Shown: positions 1 through 10,374 of the stretch, in pieces | Layout of the letters: the number at the start of each line of letters is the position of its first letter | How positions within the stretch are numbered: position 1 is the stretch's first letter | Assembly: GCA_014860575.1 (NCBI GenBank) | Contig: JACZJK010000016.1 | Span: 1-64,000, forward strand | DNA from: Bacteroidales bacterium | GTDB lineage: Bacteria; Bacteroidota; Bacteroidia; Bacteroidales; JAAYJT01 | Direction: 5' to 3' | Length of the DNA: 64,000 bases | The notes under the pieces: generated by a model | Databases searched by the model: none | What the model was told of the DNA's origin: nothing | Seen by the model: only the letters and a program-made list of their open reading frames with translations | Translations under genes and position numbers: made by a program

Positions 1-141
1 GTTTACAGCGAAGTTGTAAGCATGAGCGGCAGCCATTACAGCCAGACACTTGACTTAAACCACCTGGACAATGGCATGTACATCCTCTCCATTGAAAGCC
101 CCGATATCAATGTGTTCAGAAAATTGATTATCAGGAAATAA
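1..141 (+). CDS. C-terminal fragment of a T9SS-exported protein (5' end outside window)
   Basis: The first 46 codons are open in frame 1 and end at a TAA at 139-141. The peptide ends LDLNHLDNGMYILSIES...FRKLIIRK, the typical end of a T9SS type A sorting domain: a short beta-sandwich with an LxxGxYxL core and a basic last strand. The protein is therefore probably exported through the type IX system and anchored or released at the cell surface. The catalytic or binding part lies upstream of the window. The next two genes are T9SS papain-like peptidases in the same orientation, so this may be a third member of the family, but nothing in the visible part proves that. A strong terminator follows directly. 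Confidence 0.75.
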   Translation, partial: VYSEVVSMSGSHYSQTLDLNHLDNGMYILSIESPDINVFRKLIIRK

Positions 142-164
142 CGTTTATAGAAACCTAAATGTTG

Positions 165-198
165 AATCCAGCTTCAAATTTTGGAGCTGGATTTTTTT
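165..198 (+). terminator. Rho-independent terminator
   Basis: The arms AATCCAGCT (165-173) and AGCTGGATT (185-193) are perfectly complementary and can be extended into the loop. A run of T (192-198) follows. It lies 24 bases after the stop of the truncated T9SS gene and separates it from the downstream peptidase gene. Confidence 0.85.
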
Positions 199-265
199 AC
201 TCCCGCCGACAGCAAATAAAGTGCTTAAGCAAATAATGACTAAGTTTGAAGAAAATATTGCCTTA

Positions 266-3200
266 ATGATACGGAACTTGTTCATAACTGCTTTCTTTCT
301 CGGAGTATCTTACTACTGCGCACAGGGTCAGACTATAGCAGATTCGATTCTGCTTAATCAACCGAATCAGCATTTTAATGAAGAAAACATCCTTTCAGAA
401 GTTGAACTGAACTGGATGAGAAACCTTCCCAGGTTAGAGTATCAGGGAACAGGTGAAAAAGAGACTAAACTGCCCTCGTGGTTAAATAATGCGGAGCAAC
501 CATATTTCCGGCCGATATTTAATCAGGGATCGGCAGCATCCTGTGGGCAGGCCAGCGGCGTTTCCTATAATTTTACTTATGAAATCAACCGGGCCCGCAA
601 TTTACCTTCCGACGTTCCTGAAAATCAATATCCGACTCACTTTCACTGGAATTTCTCAAGTGGTGGCGATGGATGGTTCGGATCTAGTTACTTTCATAGT
701 TTTGAGATTCTCCGAACTAACGGTTCACCCAATATTGCGGATTATGGAGGCATAGATTATGGCGGCGACAAGCGATGGATGAGCGGATACAATGAATGGT
801 ACCGCGGAATGTTTAACAGGATCGAAGGTGTTTATACTATTGATGTAAGCACACCGGAAGGACTGCAAACACTTAAGCATTGGCTTCACAATCATTTGGA
901 TGGATCAGAGATAGGAGGTGTAGCAAGTTTTTATGCAAATTCACCTTTCAACCTTAAACCTCTGCCGGCTGGAACTCCGGAAGCATCCCGCCTCGTTATT
1001 GCCAATTGGGCCGGACTGCCGGCCCATGCAATGGTTGTTGTTGGATACAACGATTCAATCCGCTGGGATTATAACGGCGATGGACAATATACTAACCATT
1101 TAGATATAAATGGCGATGGAGTTGTTGATATGCGGGACTGGGAAATAGGAGGGTTGCTATTCGGAAATAGTTATGGTGATACATGGGCCAACAAAGGATT
1201 TGCTTACATGATGTATAAAACCCTGGCAGACGATGTTTTCGATGGCGGCATTTGGGAACATTCCATGCATGTACTGAAAGTAAAAAGTGACTATTCTCCA
1301 CTGCTTACTGCAAAAATTACGCTGAAGCATACTTCAAGGCGAAGCGTCAAGGTACAGCTAGGAATTGCCGCTGATACTTCTCTACAGTTGCCCGAGCATA
1401 CGATTGAGTTTCCTATGTTTAACTTCCAGGGAGGCATCAATTATATGCAGGGAGGTAATTCTGAGGAGGACAAAACCATAGAATTTGGCCTGGATATGAC
1501 ACCCTTGCTCGATTTTATTGAACCAGGACAGAAAGCCCGGTATTTCTTGCAGGTTTTTGAAAATGACCCGGCCAACCAATATGATGGGGAGTTGGTTTCG
1601 TTCTCCATAATAGATTACTCCGGAGAAGAACCTGAGGAGTACCCTTATCCAAATCAAAATATTTTGCTCATAAATAATGGGAAAACTACTGTTGGAATAA
1701 GCGCTGAAATAGATTACGAACGAGTTTCGATCCAAACCACTGATTTACCGGCCTTGACACCGAATGAGTCAATGGTTGTTCAGATGGAAGCAAATGGTGG
1801 TCTTGAGCCTTATAAATGGTCAATAAAACAGGAATATTCGGAACATTATATGCCCTTCATAACCAGCCCTGAGTTTGAAAAGCGTGGAAGCACATTTTCA
1901 GGCTGGGGCCAATGGCAAACTATTGATCTTGATTTCAGCTTCCCGTTTTTTGACACGGCTTATGAACAAATTACAGCTTTCGCTAATGGATTTATAATGT
2001 TCAAAGAAGGAGCTTATCCGTATCCTTATTGGCTGGATCCAATGGTATTGTTCAACACTTTTGAATGTGTGGCGCCTTTTATGGCCCGCGAGCTGAAGCT
2101 TAAAGCTGAAAACAATGACACGATTTGGTTCGAACCAGCCGCCGACCACATCCGGGTGAATTGGATGTTAACCTATGAGGTTGGTAATTTGCAAACCCCT
2201 GTGGTATTCAGCGCAATTTTATTTGAAGATGGAAGAATAGAATACCATTATGAGGCCTTTTCGTTTGCCGAACATTGCAAGTGGGTGGCCGGTGTTTCAA
2301 AAGGCGATAAGATAAACTACCACCTTCTGGAAATATCAGGCAAACAGGAATTAGCCGGCAATACTGGTATTGGGCTGAGCCCGGTTTCTCTTCCCAATAC
2401 GCTTAGTATTGGCACTGATGGCATACTCACCTGTACGCATGACGGTTCAGAGATTATTTATGACATTCTTGTGCAGGTGAGCGACAACTGGAGTATATCG
2501 GACGAAAAATCATTTCAGCTTACTGATGCCGTTCAGTTTTTGTTTGAGCCCGGCCAGGAAAACCTCATTGCGGGTTCATCGGCCAGCATTGATGTAACGG
2601 TTAAAAACATTTCTCCTGAGGAAATCAGTGATTTATTAGTTTGTTTTAATTCTCCGGAAGATGGATTCATTCTCTGGAATAATCCATGTTATCAGGCAGG
2701 TAGTCTCTTACCTGGCGAAATCAAACAGTTTACCCTCAGTGATGGATTTACAATTGCCCCAACCACACCAGAGAACTATCTTTTAAAGGTAACCGGTGTA
2801 TTGGCATGGAATAACCAGTCAAGAATCAGGACCGCACATTTTAAGGTAAAAAAAGCCTCGCTTGGTATTACAAATTTTGTTGTACACGGAGCGACATCTG
2901 GAATTCTTGAACCGGGGAATATGTATAATATTTCCATTGGCATCGCTAATTCTGGTAATGCTATTGCTGAAAATGTTATAGTAAACCTTGTTTGTAACGA
3001 TCCTTTCGTAATTCTTTATCCACCTCTTTCTTTTGATGTAGGGGATCTGCTACCCTTAAACGGAAATGAAATTACAGCCTCAATAGGCGTACATAGCAAT
3101 GCCCCCAAAGGGTATATGTTTGAGCTGGAAATCGAACTCTTGCATAACAACCTACCCGGGATGGTTGTAGCACAGATGTTGTCTGTCGGAAATCCGGGCA

Positions 3201-4333
3201 TTCTTATCGTTGATCTTGATCCCAACAACTCCTCGTCAGCATTAATGCTGGATGCTATCAGGAAAAATAACTTTACCAGAACTGCTGCAACAACGCTAAT
3301 TACTGATCTATCGGGTTACAACCTCCTGATGGTGTGCCTCGGTGTTTTTCCTTACCGGCATGTTCTTACAGTGGAGGAAAGCACCATTATGGAGGCATTT
3401 CTTATGAATGGCGGTAATATATACATGGAAGGTGCGTCAACATGGAAAGGCGATCCCCGCAGGCCAGTTCATGACATGTTCAAAATACAGGGGTTTATCA
3501 ACGGATGGCCTCATGGTATTGACTCATTGGTAGGAAATACCGGAACATTCGCCGATAACCTGACTTTTAAGTACCAGAAACAAATCGTAAAAACAGACGA
3601 CATGCAGCCAATGGATGACGACGCCTTCGTTTTATTTACCGATATGCCACGCGGCTTGCATTATGCCATTGCAAATGAAAACGAAACGTACAAAACCATT
3701 GGTGCTACCTTTAAATTTAATGGAATTTATAAATCACTTTCAGACACTCTTCCAGTTCTTCTGATGAAGAACTACCTTGATTTCTTTGGGTTCAACACCA
3801 ATAGGCTTACAGCCAATTTCACAGCCGATGCTTATGAGATTTGCGACACCGAAAGCGTTGGGTTCTCATTGAAAACAGCGGGCAATGTTCAAGCAGTTAG
3901 CTGGGAATTTGAGGGGGGAAGCCCGGCCATATCCAATGAATTTTCTCCGGTTATCCGATACGACGAACACGGAAAGTTTTCTGTCAGACTAATAGTTAGC
4001 GATGGTATCATGTCCGACACATTATTCCTTGAAGAGATAATTACAGTAAATTCCTGCACCGGAATTCCCCCAACCCGCAAACCAGCTTTCACAATCTATC
4101 CCAATCCGGCCAGTGATCATATCAGGATTATACCTGTTCACCAGGGTGATTCAGTGGCAACGATCAGGATATTTAACGTGAACGGGCAAATGCTTGAAGA
4201 AATACCTAACATCAGGCTTAATGCAAACAGTCCATTCAGCCTTGATGTTTCAGATTACAGGAGCGGCATTTACTTTATGAAGATCGCAGGTTCGCAAGAG
4301 GTTTTTACAGCAAGATTTATTATTTCGCGTTAA
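266..4333 (+). CDS. T9SS-exported papain-like (C1-type) cysteine peptidase, multidomain
   Basis: The protein is 1355 aa when read from the ATG at 266, which begins a good signal peptide (MIRNLFITAFFLGVSYYC). In-frame GTG 221 and ATG 236 would only add a charged leader. A papain-like domain follows: oxyanion Gln and nucleophile in NQGSAASCGQAS (Q87, C93), His in LPAHAMVVVGY (H254) and Asn in GNSYGDTWANKGF (N301). Between His and Asn sits an insertion with two EF-hand/dockerin-like loops (DYNGDG from D268, DINGDGVVDMRD from D280), suggesting calcium binding. Later come beta-sandwich regions, a Rossmann-like segment (about 978-1160), a PKD domain (about 1190-1265) and a T9SS type A sorting domain (about 1273 onward, IYPNPASDHIRI). 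It is a likely extracellular protease; whether it is active is inferred from the conserved catalytic residues. The next gene is a paralogue. Confidence 0.85.
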   Translation: MIRNLFITAFFLGVSYYCAQGQTIADSILLNQPNQHFNEENILSEVELNWMRNLPRLEYQGTGEKETKLPSWLNNAEQPYFRPIFNQGSAASCGQASGVSYNFTYEINRARNLPSDVPENQYPTHFHWNFSSGGDGWFGSSYFHSFEILRTNGSPNIADYGGIDYGGDKRWMSGYNEWYRGMFNRIEGVYTIDVSTPEGLQTLKHWLHNHLDGSEIGGVASFYANSPFNLKPLPAGTPEASRLVIANWAGLPAHAMVVVGYNDSIRWDYNGDGQYTNHLDINGDGVVDMRDWEIGGLLFGNSYGDTWANKGFAYMMYKTLADDVFDGGIWEHSMHVLKVKSDYSPLLTAKITLKHTSRRSVKVQLGIAADTSLQLPEHTIEFPMFNFQGGINYMQGGNSEEDKTIEFGLDMTPLLDFIEPGQKARYFLQVFENDPANQYDGELVSFSIIDYSGEEPEEYPYPNQNILLINNGKTTVGISAEIDYERVSIQTTDLPALTPNESMVVQMEANGGLEPYKWSIKQEYSEHYMPFITSPEFEKRGSTFSGWGQWQTIDLDFSFPFFDTAYEQITAFANGFIMFKEGAYPYPYWLDPMVLFNTFECVAPFMARELKLKAENNDTIWFEPAADHIRVNWMLTYEVGNLQTPVVFSAILFEDGRIEYHYEAFSFAEHCKWVAGVSKGDKINYHLLEISGKQELAGNTGIGLSPVSLPNTLSIGTDGILTCTHDGSEIIYDILVQVSDNWSISDEKSFQLTDAVQFLFEPGQENLIAGSSASIDVTVKNISPEEISDLLVCFNSPEDGFILWNNPCYQAGSLLPGEIKQFTLSDGFTIAPTTPENYLLKVTGVLAWNNQSRIRTAHFKVKKASLGITNFVVHGATSGILEPGNMYNISIGIANSGNAIAENVIVNLVCNDPFVILYPPLSFDVGDLLPLNGNEITASIGVHSNAPKGYMFELEIELLHNNLPGMVVAQMLSVGNPGILIVDLDPNNSSSALMLDAIRKNNFTRTAATTLITDLSGYNLLMVCLGVFPYRHVLTVEESTIMEAFLMNGGNIYMEGASTWKGDPRRPVHDMFKIQGFINGWPHGIDSLVGNTGTFADNLTFKYQKQIVKTDDMQPMDDDAFVLFTDMPRGLHYAIANENETYKTIGATFKFNGIYKSLSDTLPVLLMKNYLDFFGFNTNRLTANFTADAYEICDTESVGFSLKTAGNVQAVSWEFEGGSPAISNEFSPVIRYDEHGKFSVRLIVSDGIMSDTLFLEEIITVNSCTGIPPTRKPAFTIYPNPASDHIRIIPVHQGDSVATIRIFNVNGQMLEEIPNIRLNANSPFSLDVSDYRSGIYFMKIAGSQEVFTARFIISR

Positions 4334-4471
4334 GCAATATGTTGTCATTAAAAGTGGTGTTTTGTATGCACTGTGCAAGCCCTCTTGTTTCCCTGAATGA
4401 TCATACAGAAAATCGAAGACTAAGAATTTATATGTACTTTTAGGCCGTAAAACTCACAGAAGCAAAATAAT

Positions 4472-7400
4472 ATGAAATCATTTTCTACACTCATTATGCT
4501 TTTTTTAGCGTTCATATTTGTAAACGCCCAGCAAAATCAAATTAACCCCAAAATCAGTGGTTCTGCTCAAACTGAAACCCTGCCGCTCATAGATGAAGAA
4601 ACCCTGGAACCTTTGCGTACGCTGGCTCCAATTTCTGTTCCCGCAATTTATTCTGGTCCCAACGCTCCATTGCTACCGATAGTCCTTGATAACTCAGCGC
4701 TTCCCTTTTTCCGGCCGGCGTATAACCAGGATGGTCTTTCATGCGGACAAGCTTCATTTGTGGGCTATATGTTTACTTATGAAATGAACCGGGTCAGAAA
4801 TCTGCCTGGCAATATTCCTGCGAACCAATACCCGACCCATTTTGCATGGAACTGGGTAAACGGAGGTAATGGATGGTATGGAGCAAGCTATTTTCATTCC
4901 GCCGATATGCTCAGGCATGTGGGCACACCGAATGTACCGGTTTACGGCGGCATGTCGGCAGGCGGAGGCACACGCTGGATGAGTGGCTACAATGATTATT
5001 ATCATGCCATGCACAATCGCATTCATGATGCGTATTCTATTAATGTTAGCACTCCTGAGGGTTTACAAATACTGAAGCACTATCTGAAAGATCACCTCGA
5101 AGGTTCAGAACATGGTGGTGTAGCAACATTTTATGCCAATCCCCCGCCACTTTATTCATTGCCCCCTGGCACTCCTGAAGCCGGCAAAAAGGTTGCTGTT
5201 AGCTGGAGCAGCGCAAATCATGCTATGACGATTGTGGGCTATCATGACTCAATCCGATGGGATTATAACAATGATGGACAATACACCAACCACCTTGATA
5301 TTAACGGAGATGGTGTTGTTGATCTGCGTGACTGGGAGATAGGCGGACTAAAAATGGTAAACAGCTACGGTGGAGTTCCTAACTGGGGCGATGGCGGCTT
5401 TTGTTACATGATGTACAAAACGCTTGCTGATCCATACGGCGGCGGCGGAATCTGGAATAATGCGGTACACGTTATCAAAGCCAAATCCAATACTGAACCG
5501 CAGCTTACAATGAAAGTTACGCTGAAACATAATTTGCGTGAACAGATCAAGGTTACTGCCGGCTTGTCACTCGATCCGAATGCAACCTCGCCAACAATTG
5601 AAATGGATTTCCCCATTTTCCACTATCAGGGCGATCTAAGGCCTATGCAGGGCGAATTCACAGAGGAAGCCAAAACAATAGAATTTGGGCTGGACATCAC
5701 ACCTTTACTGAGCCATGTACCCAGCGGCCAGACTGCAAGATATTTTCTAAGGGTTTATGAAAAGGATCCAAACGGCACGGGTACAGGTGATATTCTGGCC
5801 TTCTCGCTTATGGATTACACCAATGGCGTTAATGAGATTGTTTGCCCCAATGCCCCAGTGCCACTTGTAAACGATGGTAAAACAACCCTCTGGGTGAATG
5901 CAGGCCTGACGTATAATACAGTTCAGATAAGTAACACATCAATTCCAGGCGCTCAAATTTATGAACCATATTCTACACAGCTTCAGGCAACGGGCGGAAC
6001 ATCGCCGTATCACTGGTCCTTAAAGATGGATTATGAGGAATCGCTTTCAACACAAACATTTCCAACTATAACTTCACAACAACTTACCCCAACCAGCAAT
6101 ACAAACGGGTATGCTACAAAAAAACTAGATTTTTCTTTCCCTTTCTACGGAGAATTATTTGACACCTTATTCATTCATGTGAACGGAGTTGTTTTGTTTG
6201 ACCGGCAATTATATCCCTGGCCTTACCTTAACGAACCAATGGTTCTTTTCAAAGGATACAAGGGAATTGCACCTTACAATTTTGATCTTAGGCTATATTC
6301 AGGGCAAGGGATCTGGTATGAGGGTGATGAGAACTCAGCCACATTCAGATGGAAGGCATCACTTAACGGAAATCAGTCAACAGAGTTGAATTTTGCTGTG
6401 AAACTATTTCCAAATGGGGATATAGAATATTACTACGGCAATATGCAGTTTCCAGCAGGAACGCAATGGATCGGAGGGTTATCCAGTGGTGATTACAGGA
6501 ATTATCAGTTGCTTTCATTTACTGCCGATCCTTCGGTTCAGCCAAATAAAAAAGTTGAATTTGAAGCCCCCGACTTTGCCTTTGAAATGAGCCTTTCAGC
6601 CGATGGAATCCTGCAAGGTATTCCAACCCAAGTGTATGATAATTGCCTGCTTACTTTCATGGCCACAGACAATAACAATCTTTTTGCAACAAAAACCCTG
6701 GCGCTGAACACTACAGGTCTAATCATAGATTATGCATTACAGTCGGGTACAAACAATATTCTCGAATTTGGTGAAACCGCCACAATGGATATCATCATCA
6801 AAAGCATGGAACCCGCAATGGTCACAAATGCAATCATGACCCTTGCCACAGAGGATCCCTTAATAACAATGATTGACAGCATTTACCAGATCAGTTCGCT
6901 CGCGCCCGGTGATTCAGTGGTTTTTGCGGGTGCATTTTCATTTAGCGTTTCAAACCAGGTTCCCAATAATCATTTGCTCGGCTTTGATCTTGATATCACC
7001 TCGGCGTCCGATAACTGGTCGCGGCAACTAAGCATGCATGCATTTGCCCCGCTGATCAATTTAACCCACGCTCTGGTTCAGGATGGCAGCAATGGCATTC
7101 TGGATCCAGGCGAAACAACTGATATTGCAATCTTTTTCAAGAACAATGGTGGTGCAGCATTGAATAATATCCTAATCAATATTTCAAGCCCCAACCCCGA
7201 AATTACACTGAATTCAACGCAGGCAACAATAAGCACACTTCCGGCAGAATTTGGGCAGTATGCTGTTTTTAACATTACTGCCTCCAACGATTTGACTTCC
7301 GGGCAGGTAATTACTATTAATGCAATCATTGACGGTCACAATGATTTCCAAACTACAGGCGAAATAAATATTATTACCGGAATTATTGTAGAGAGTTTCG

Positions 7401-8866
7401 AGAGTGGCAATTTCAATGCTTTCCCGTGGCAGTTTTCCGGAAACCAACCCTGGGTTATTGACACAGCAAGCCCTTACGAAGGAACATATAGCGCAAAATC
7501 TGGTACAATTGCCGATAACCAGACTTCAGTAATGGAAGTGACAATTATAGTTGCTGTGGACGATTCAATTTCATTTTACCGCAAGGTTTCCTCTGAACCC
7601 AGTTATGATTACCTGAAGTTTTATATCAATGGCGTACTAAAGGGTGAATGGGCTGGAAATGTTTCCTGGGGAAAAGTTTCTTACCCGGTGAGCGCCGGTG
7701 CAAATGTGCTAAAGTGGATGTATGAAAAGGATTACAGCGTTTCAACGGGTTCGGACTGCGCCTGGGTTGATTATATAACATTCCCTGCATTCTTATCAGT
7801 AAGCGCCGGGATTGACGGTCAGATATGCGAAGGAGAAACCTTTTCGCCTATTGGCAGCGCAACAAACTATTCCAGCATTGAGTGGTCAACCAATGGCTCA
7901 GGCAGTTTTGATAATCAGCATATCCTGAGTCCGGTTTACACTCCAGGTGAATCTGATATAATAATAGGCGAAGTTATGCTGACGCTTACCGCAGAGTATG
8001 CATCCAGTTCGTTGTCCGATAGTGTTATGCTTTCAATTTTGCAGATGGCCGAAGCTTTTGCCGGACCCGATTCTGATGTTTGCATCGGGGAAGTTTTTGT
8101 GTTGGATTCAGCTTATGCCGATAATTTTACCGAACTGCTCTGGGCAACAACTGGCGATGGCGCTTTCAATCATACCGCGATTCTGAACCCTGCATACACC
8201 CCCGGTCCGAACGACCTTGCCAACGGCTCAGTAACGCTGACGTTGAATGCTTTTTCCAATCCCCCTTGCGAGGTAGTCAGTGATGAAATTTTACTTTCGT
8301 TTGTAATGCTTCCAGGAATTGGTGTTACACCTTCGGGACCAGATAGCGTAGATTTATTTGTTCACTCCTCAAGCATCTATACAACTGTTGCATTGCCCCA
8401 GGCAATGAATTATTCCTGGGTGCTGGAGCCAGCATCGGCTGGGAGTATTTCAGGCGAAGGAACAACAGCAAGCGTTCAATGGAATTCAGCTTATACCGGA
8501 TATGCAACGATCAAGGTTTGTGGATCAAATGCCTGTGGTGACGGCGGTTTTTCTGAAACCAAATCCACCTGGGTTTATGATTCTACTGTTGGAATTGAAC
8601 TTCCTGAAACTGCAGACATGATCCGAATTGCACCCAATCCTTCAAATGGATTGTTCCGCCTGAATATTAACAGCCATAACGGTTTGCCATATTCAATAGC
8701 TGTAATTAACCCTATCGGCAACGTTGTTTATTATGATGAAGGATCGGTGTCCCATGCTGATGGGTCCTACGAAATAAACCTGGAAAACAGCCCGCAAGGC
8801 ATGTATGTTTTGGTTTTCAGATCAAACAATATCACATTGCACAAGAAATTGGTAATTGGGAAATAG
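4472..8866 (+). CDS. T9SS-exported papain-like cysteine peptidase, paralogue of the preceding gene
   Basis: The protein has 1464 aa and a clear signal peptide (MKSFSTLIMLFLAFIFVNAQ). The papain-like domain matches the upstream gene closely: Q86 and C91 in YNQDGLSCGQASF, H250 in NHAMTIVGYHDS and N297 in VNSYGGVPNWGDGGF. The same calcium-loop insertion (DYNNDG, DINGDGVVDLRDWE) lies between His and Asn. Downstream the architecture differs: a shared beta domain, CARDB/NEW3-like domains (about 740-960), a MAM/jelly-roll-like domain (about 971-1106, opening VESFESGNFNAFPWQ), two repeats beginning AGxDxxxCxGE (about 1110-1280), an Ig-like domain and a T9SS type A sorting domain (IRIAPNPSNGLFRLNI). 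The near-consensus -7 sequence TACTTTTA lies at 4435. It is probably a secreted endopeptidase; the accessory domains look adhesive. Tandem duplication followed by C-terminal domain exchange is inferred. Confidence 0.85.
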   Translation: MKSFSTLIMLFLAFIFVNAQQNQINPKISGSAQTETLPLIDEETLEPLRTLAPISVPAIYSGPNAPLLPIVLDNSALPFFRPAYNQDGLSCGQASFVGYMFTYEMNRVRNLPGNIPANQYPTHFAWNWVNGGNGWYGASYFHSADMLRHVGTPNVPVYGGMSAGGGTRWMSGYNDYYHAMHNRIHDAYSINVSTPEGLQILKHYLKDHLEGSEHGGVATFYANPPPLYSLPPGTPEAGKKVAVSWSSANHAMTIVGYHDSIRWDYNNDGQYTNHLDINGDGVVDLRDWEIGGLKMVNSYGGVPNWGDGGFCYMMYKTLADPYGGGGIWNNAVHVIKAKSNTEPQLTMKVTLKHNLREQIKVTAGLSLDPNATSPTIEMDFPIFHYQGDLRPMQGEFTEEAKTIEFGLDITPLLSHVPSGQTARYFLRVYEKDPNGTGTGDILAFSLMDYTNGVNEIVCPNAPVPLVNDGKTTLWVNAGLTYNTVQISNTSIPGAQIYEPYSTQLQATGGTSPYHWSLKMDYEESLSTQTFPTITSQQLTPTSNTNGYATKKLDFSFPFYGELFDTLFIHVNGVVLFDRQLYPWPYLNEPMVLFKGYKGIAPYNFDLRLYSGQGIWYEGDENSATFRWKASLNGNQSTELNFAVKLFPNGDIEYYYGNMQFPAGTQWIGGLSSGDYRNYQLLSFTADPSVQPNKKVEFEAPDFAFEMSLSADGILQGIPTQVYDNCLLTFMATDNNNLFATKTLALNTTGLIIDYALQSGTNNILEFGETATMDIIIKSMEPAMVTNAIMTLATEDPLITMIDSIYQISSLAPGDSVVFAGAFSFSVSNQVPNNHLLGFDLDITSASDNWSRQLSMHAFAPLINLTHALVQDGSNGILDPGETTDIAIFFKNNGGAALNNILINISSPNPEITLNSTQATISTLPAEFGQYAVFNITASNDLTSGQVITINAIIDGHNDFQTTGEINIITGIIVESFESGNFNAFPWQFSGNQPWVIDTASPYEGTYSAKSGTIADNQTSVMEVTIIVAVDDSISFYRKVSSEPSYDYLKFYINGVLKGEWAGNVSWGKVSYPVSAGANVLKWMYEKDYSVSTGSDCAWVDYITFPAFLSVSAGIDGQICEGETFSPIGSATNYSSIEWSTNGSGSFDNQHILSPVYTPGESDIIIGEVMLTLTAEYASSSLSDSVMLSILQMAEAFAGPDSDVCIGEVFVLDSAYADNFTELLWATTGDGAFNHTAILNPAYTPGPNDLANGSVTLTLNAFSNPPCEVVSDEILLSFVMLPGIGVTPSGPDSVDLFVHSSSIYTTVALPQAMNYSWVLEPASAGSISGEGTTASVQWNSAYTGYATIKVCGSNACGDGGFSETKSTWVYDSTVGIELPETADMIRIAPNPSNGLFRLNINSHNGLPYSIAVINPIGNVVYYDEGSVSHADGSYEINLENSPQGMYVLVFRSNNITLHKKLVIGK

Positions 8867-8881
8867 GTTCGCAGTATTTTA

Positions 8882-8889
8882 TACTTTTG
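8882..8889 (+). promoter_or_regulatory. Bacteroidota -7 promoter box
   Basis: TACTTTTG matches TAnnTTTG exactly and lies 22 bases before the ATG of the MBOAT gene. No exact TTTG -33 box is at the expected distance. Confidence 0.5.
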
Positions 8890-8911
8890 CCGTGCCACAA
8901 ACATTTCCCCG

Positions 8912-10372
8912 ATGAACTTCAGCAGCAGTCTGTTTCTCTTATATTTTCTGCCGGCTTTTTTGCTGGTCTATTTTCTTCTGGGAAGCAGATTTCGTAATGT
9001 TTTTACACTTGGCGCAAGTGCAATATTTTTTTTCTGGGGTGCACCTTCGTTTACCTTTTTACTGATAGTTTCAATCCTGATAGATTATTATCTGTCTGGC
9101 GCAATGCATGCAGCCTCAGGCAAGCCGCGCAAAACTTTGCTGGTGTTTCTTTTGCTTCTGAACCTTTCCATGCTGTTGTATTTTAAGTACACCGGCTTTT
9201 TCATCGTTCAGTTTAATATGATGATGGGTTGGCTTGGACTTCCCCGGATGCCGTTATTGAATGTAATACTGCCGCTCGGTATCTCATTTATTACATTCCA
9301 GAAAATGAGCTACCTGATTGACGTTTATCGCGGTACGACCCAACCCGCCGAAAAGCTCAGGGATTATGCGCTCTTTATATTTTTCTTTCCTAAACTCCTG
9401 GCTGGGCCGATAGTACGTTACAAGGAGTTTGCTCCCCGGATTGCCGAACGCAAAGAATTTTCGGGTTTTGAAGAACGACTTACCGGCTTTTTCAGGTTCT
9501 CACTCGGCCTGGCAAAAAAAGTGATGATTGCCAATGTACTGGGAGGATATGCCGACGAGATTTTTGCAACTGAAACCTTTCTGCTCAACACCAAAACCGC
9601 CTGGCTTGGAGCAATTGCCTATAGCTTCCAGATTTATTTCGACTTTTCTGCTTACAGCGATATGGCTATCGGGCTGGCACGAATGATCGGGTTTAACATC
9701 AAGGAAAATTTCAACAATCCTTACATTTCGGTTGGGATCACAGAATTCTGGAAACGTTGGCATATTACCTTGGGAACCTGGCTGCGCGATTATCTCTTTC
9801 TTCCGGTTGCCTACGCTTTGTCGCGGCGCATGCCCGAAAACAAATATCTTGGTCTGAAAACCGACAAATGGCTTTATATTTTTGCTAGCCTTATCACTAT
9901 GCTGCTTTGCGGCTTTTGGCACGGCGCAGGCTGGACCTTTATTCTCTGGGGTCTCTATCATGGTGTTTTTATGTCAGTTGAGCGTTTGTTTCTGACAAAA
10001 CTTATGAAAAAAGCAGGAAGGGTAATTGCCGTATTTTTTACGTTTTTCGTTGTTACCCTAGGATGGGTTATTTTCAGGGCTGATTCATTAACACATGCAG
10101 TTGAAATATATTCGCTGATGTTTTCACTTAATTTTCAGGTTGTAGATTTTTTGATCACACCACAATTGATAGTATTGCTGATAGTTTCAACTGTTTTTTC
10201 TTTCTGGGCATTAGCGCCAGGAATTGAAAAATGGCAAATGAAGATTTACACCGGAATACGGACTACCAATGGTTTAATTGCCATAACAGTGTCTGCTTTT
10301 ATTTTGTTTATCATGGGTTTAAGCCAGGTAACAGCAAGCGGTTTTAACCCGTTCATTTATTTTAGGTTTTAG
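8912..10372 (+). CDS. MBOAT-family membrane-bound O-acyltransferase (AlgI-like)
   Basis: The 486-aa polytopic membrane protein belongs to the MBOAT family that includes AlgI and DltB. Visible family signatures are LGISFITFQKMSYLIDVYRG, FFPKLLAGPIVRY and the catalytic histidine in CGFWHGAGWTFILWGLYHG (H337). These proteins pass an acyl group, usually acetyl, across the inner membrane to a periplasmic partner that modifies a polysaccharide. The next gene starts three bases after this stop and encodes an AlgX/AlgJ-type SGNH protein, the expected partner. Substrate is unknown: an exopolysaccharide, O-antigen or capsule is likely, and nothing in the window names the polymer. Length is normal for AlgI. 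A -7 box sits just upstream. Confidence 0.9.
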   Translation: MNFSSSLFLLYFLPAFLLVYFLLGSRFRNVFTLGASAIFFFWGAPSFTFLLIVSILIDYYLSGAMHAASGKPRKTLLVFLLLLNLSMLLYFKYTGFFIVQFNMMMGWLGLPRMPLLNVILPLGISFITFQKMSYLIDVYRGTTQPAEKLRDYALFIFFFPKLLAGPIVRYKEFAPRIAERKEFSGFEERLTGFFRFSLGLAKKVMIANVLGGYADEIFATETFLLNTKTAWLGAIAYSFQIYFDFSAYSDMAIGLARMIGFNIKENFNNPYISVGITEFWKRWHITLGTWLRDYLFLPVAYALSRRMPENKYLGLKTDKWLYIFASLITMLLCGFWHGAGWTFILWGLYHGVFMSVERLFLTKLMKKAGRVIAVFFTFFVVTLGWVIFRADSLTHAVEIYSLMFSLNFQVVDFLITPQLIVLLIVSTVFSFWALAPGIEKWQMKIYTGIRTTNGLIAITVSAFILFIMGLSQVTASGFNPFIYFRF

Positions 10373-10374
10373 TC

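Noticed and set aside
9500-9961. Open frame of 153 codons on the minus strand
   Set aside because: It lies fully inside the MBOAT gene on the other strand and has no recognisable features.
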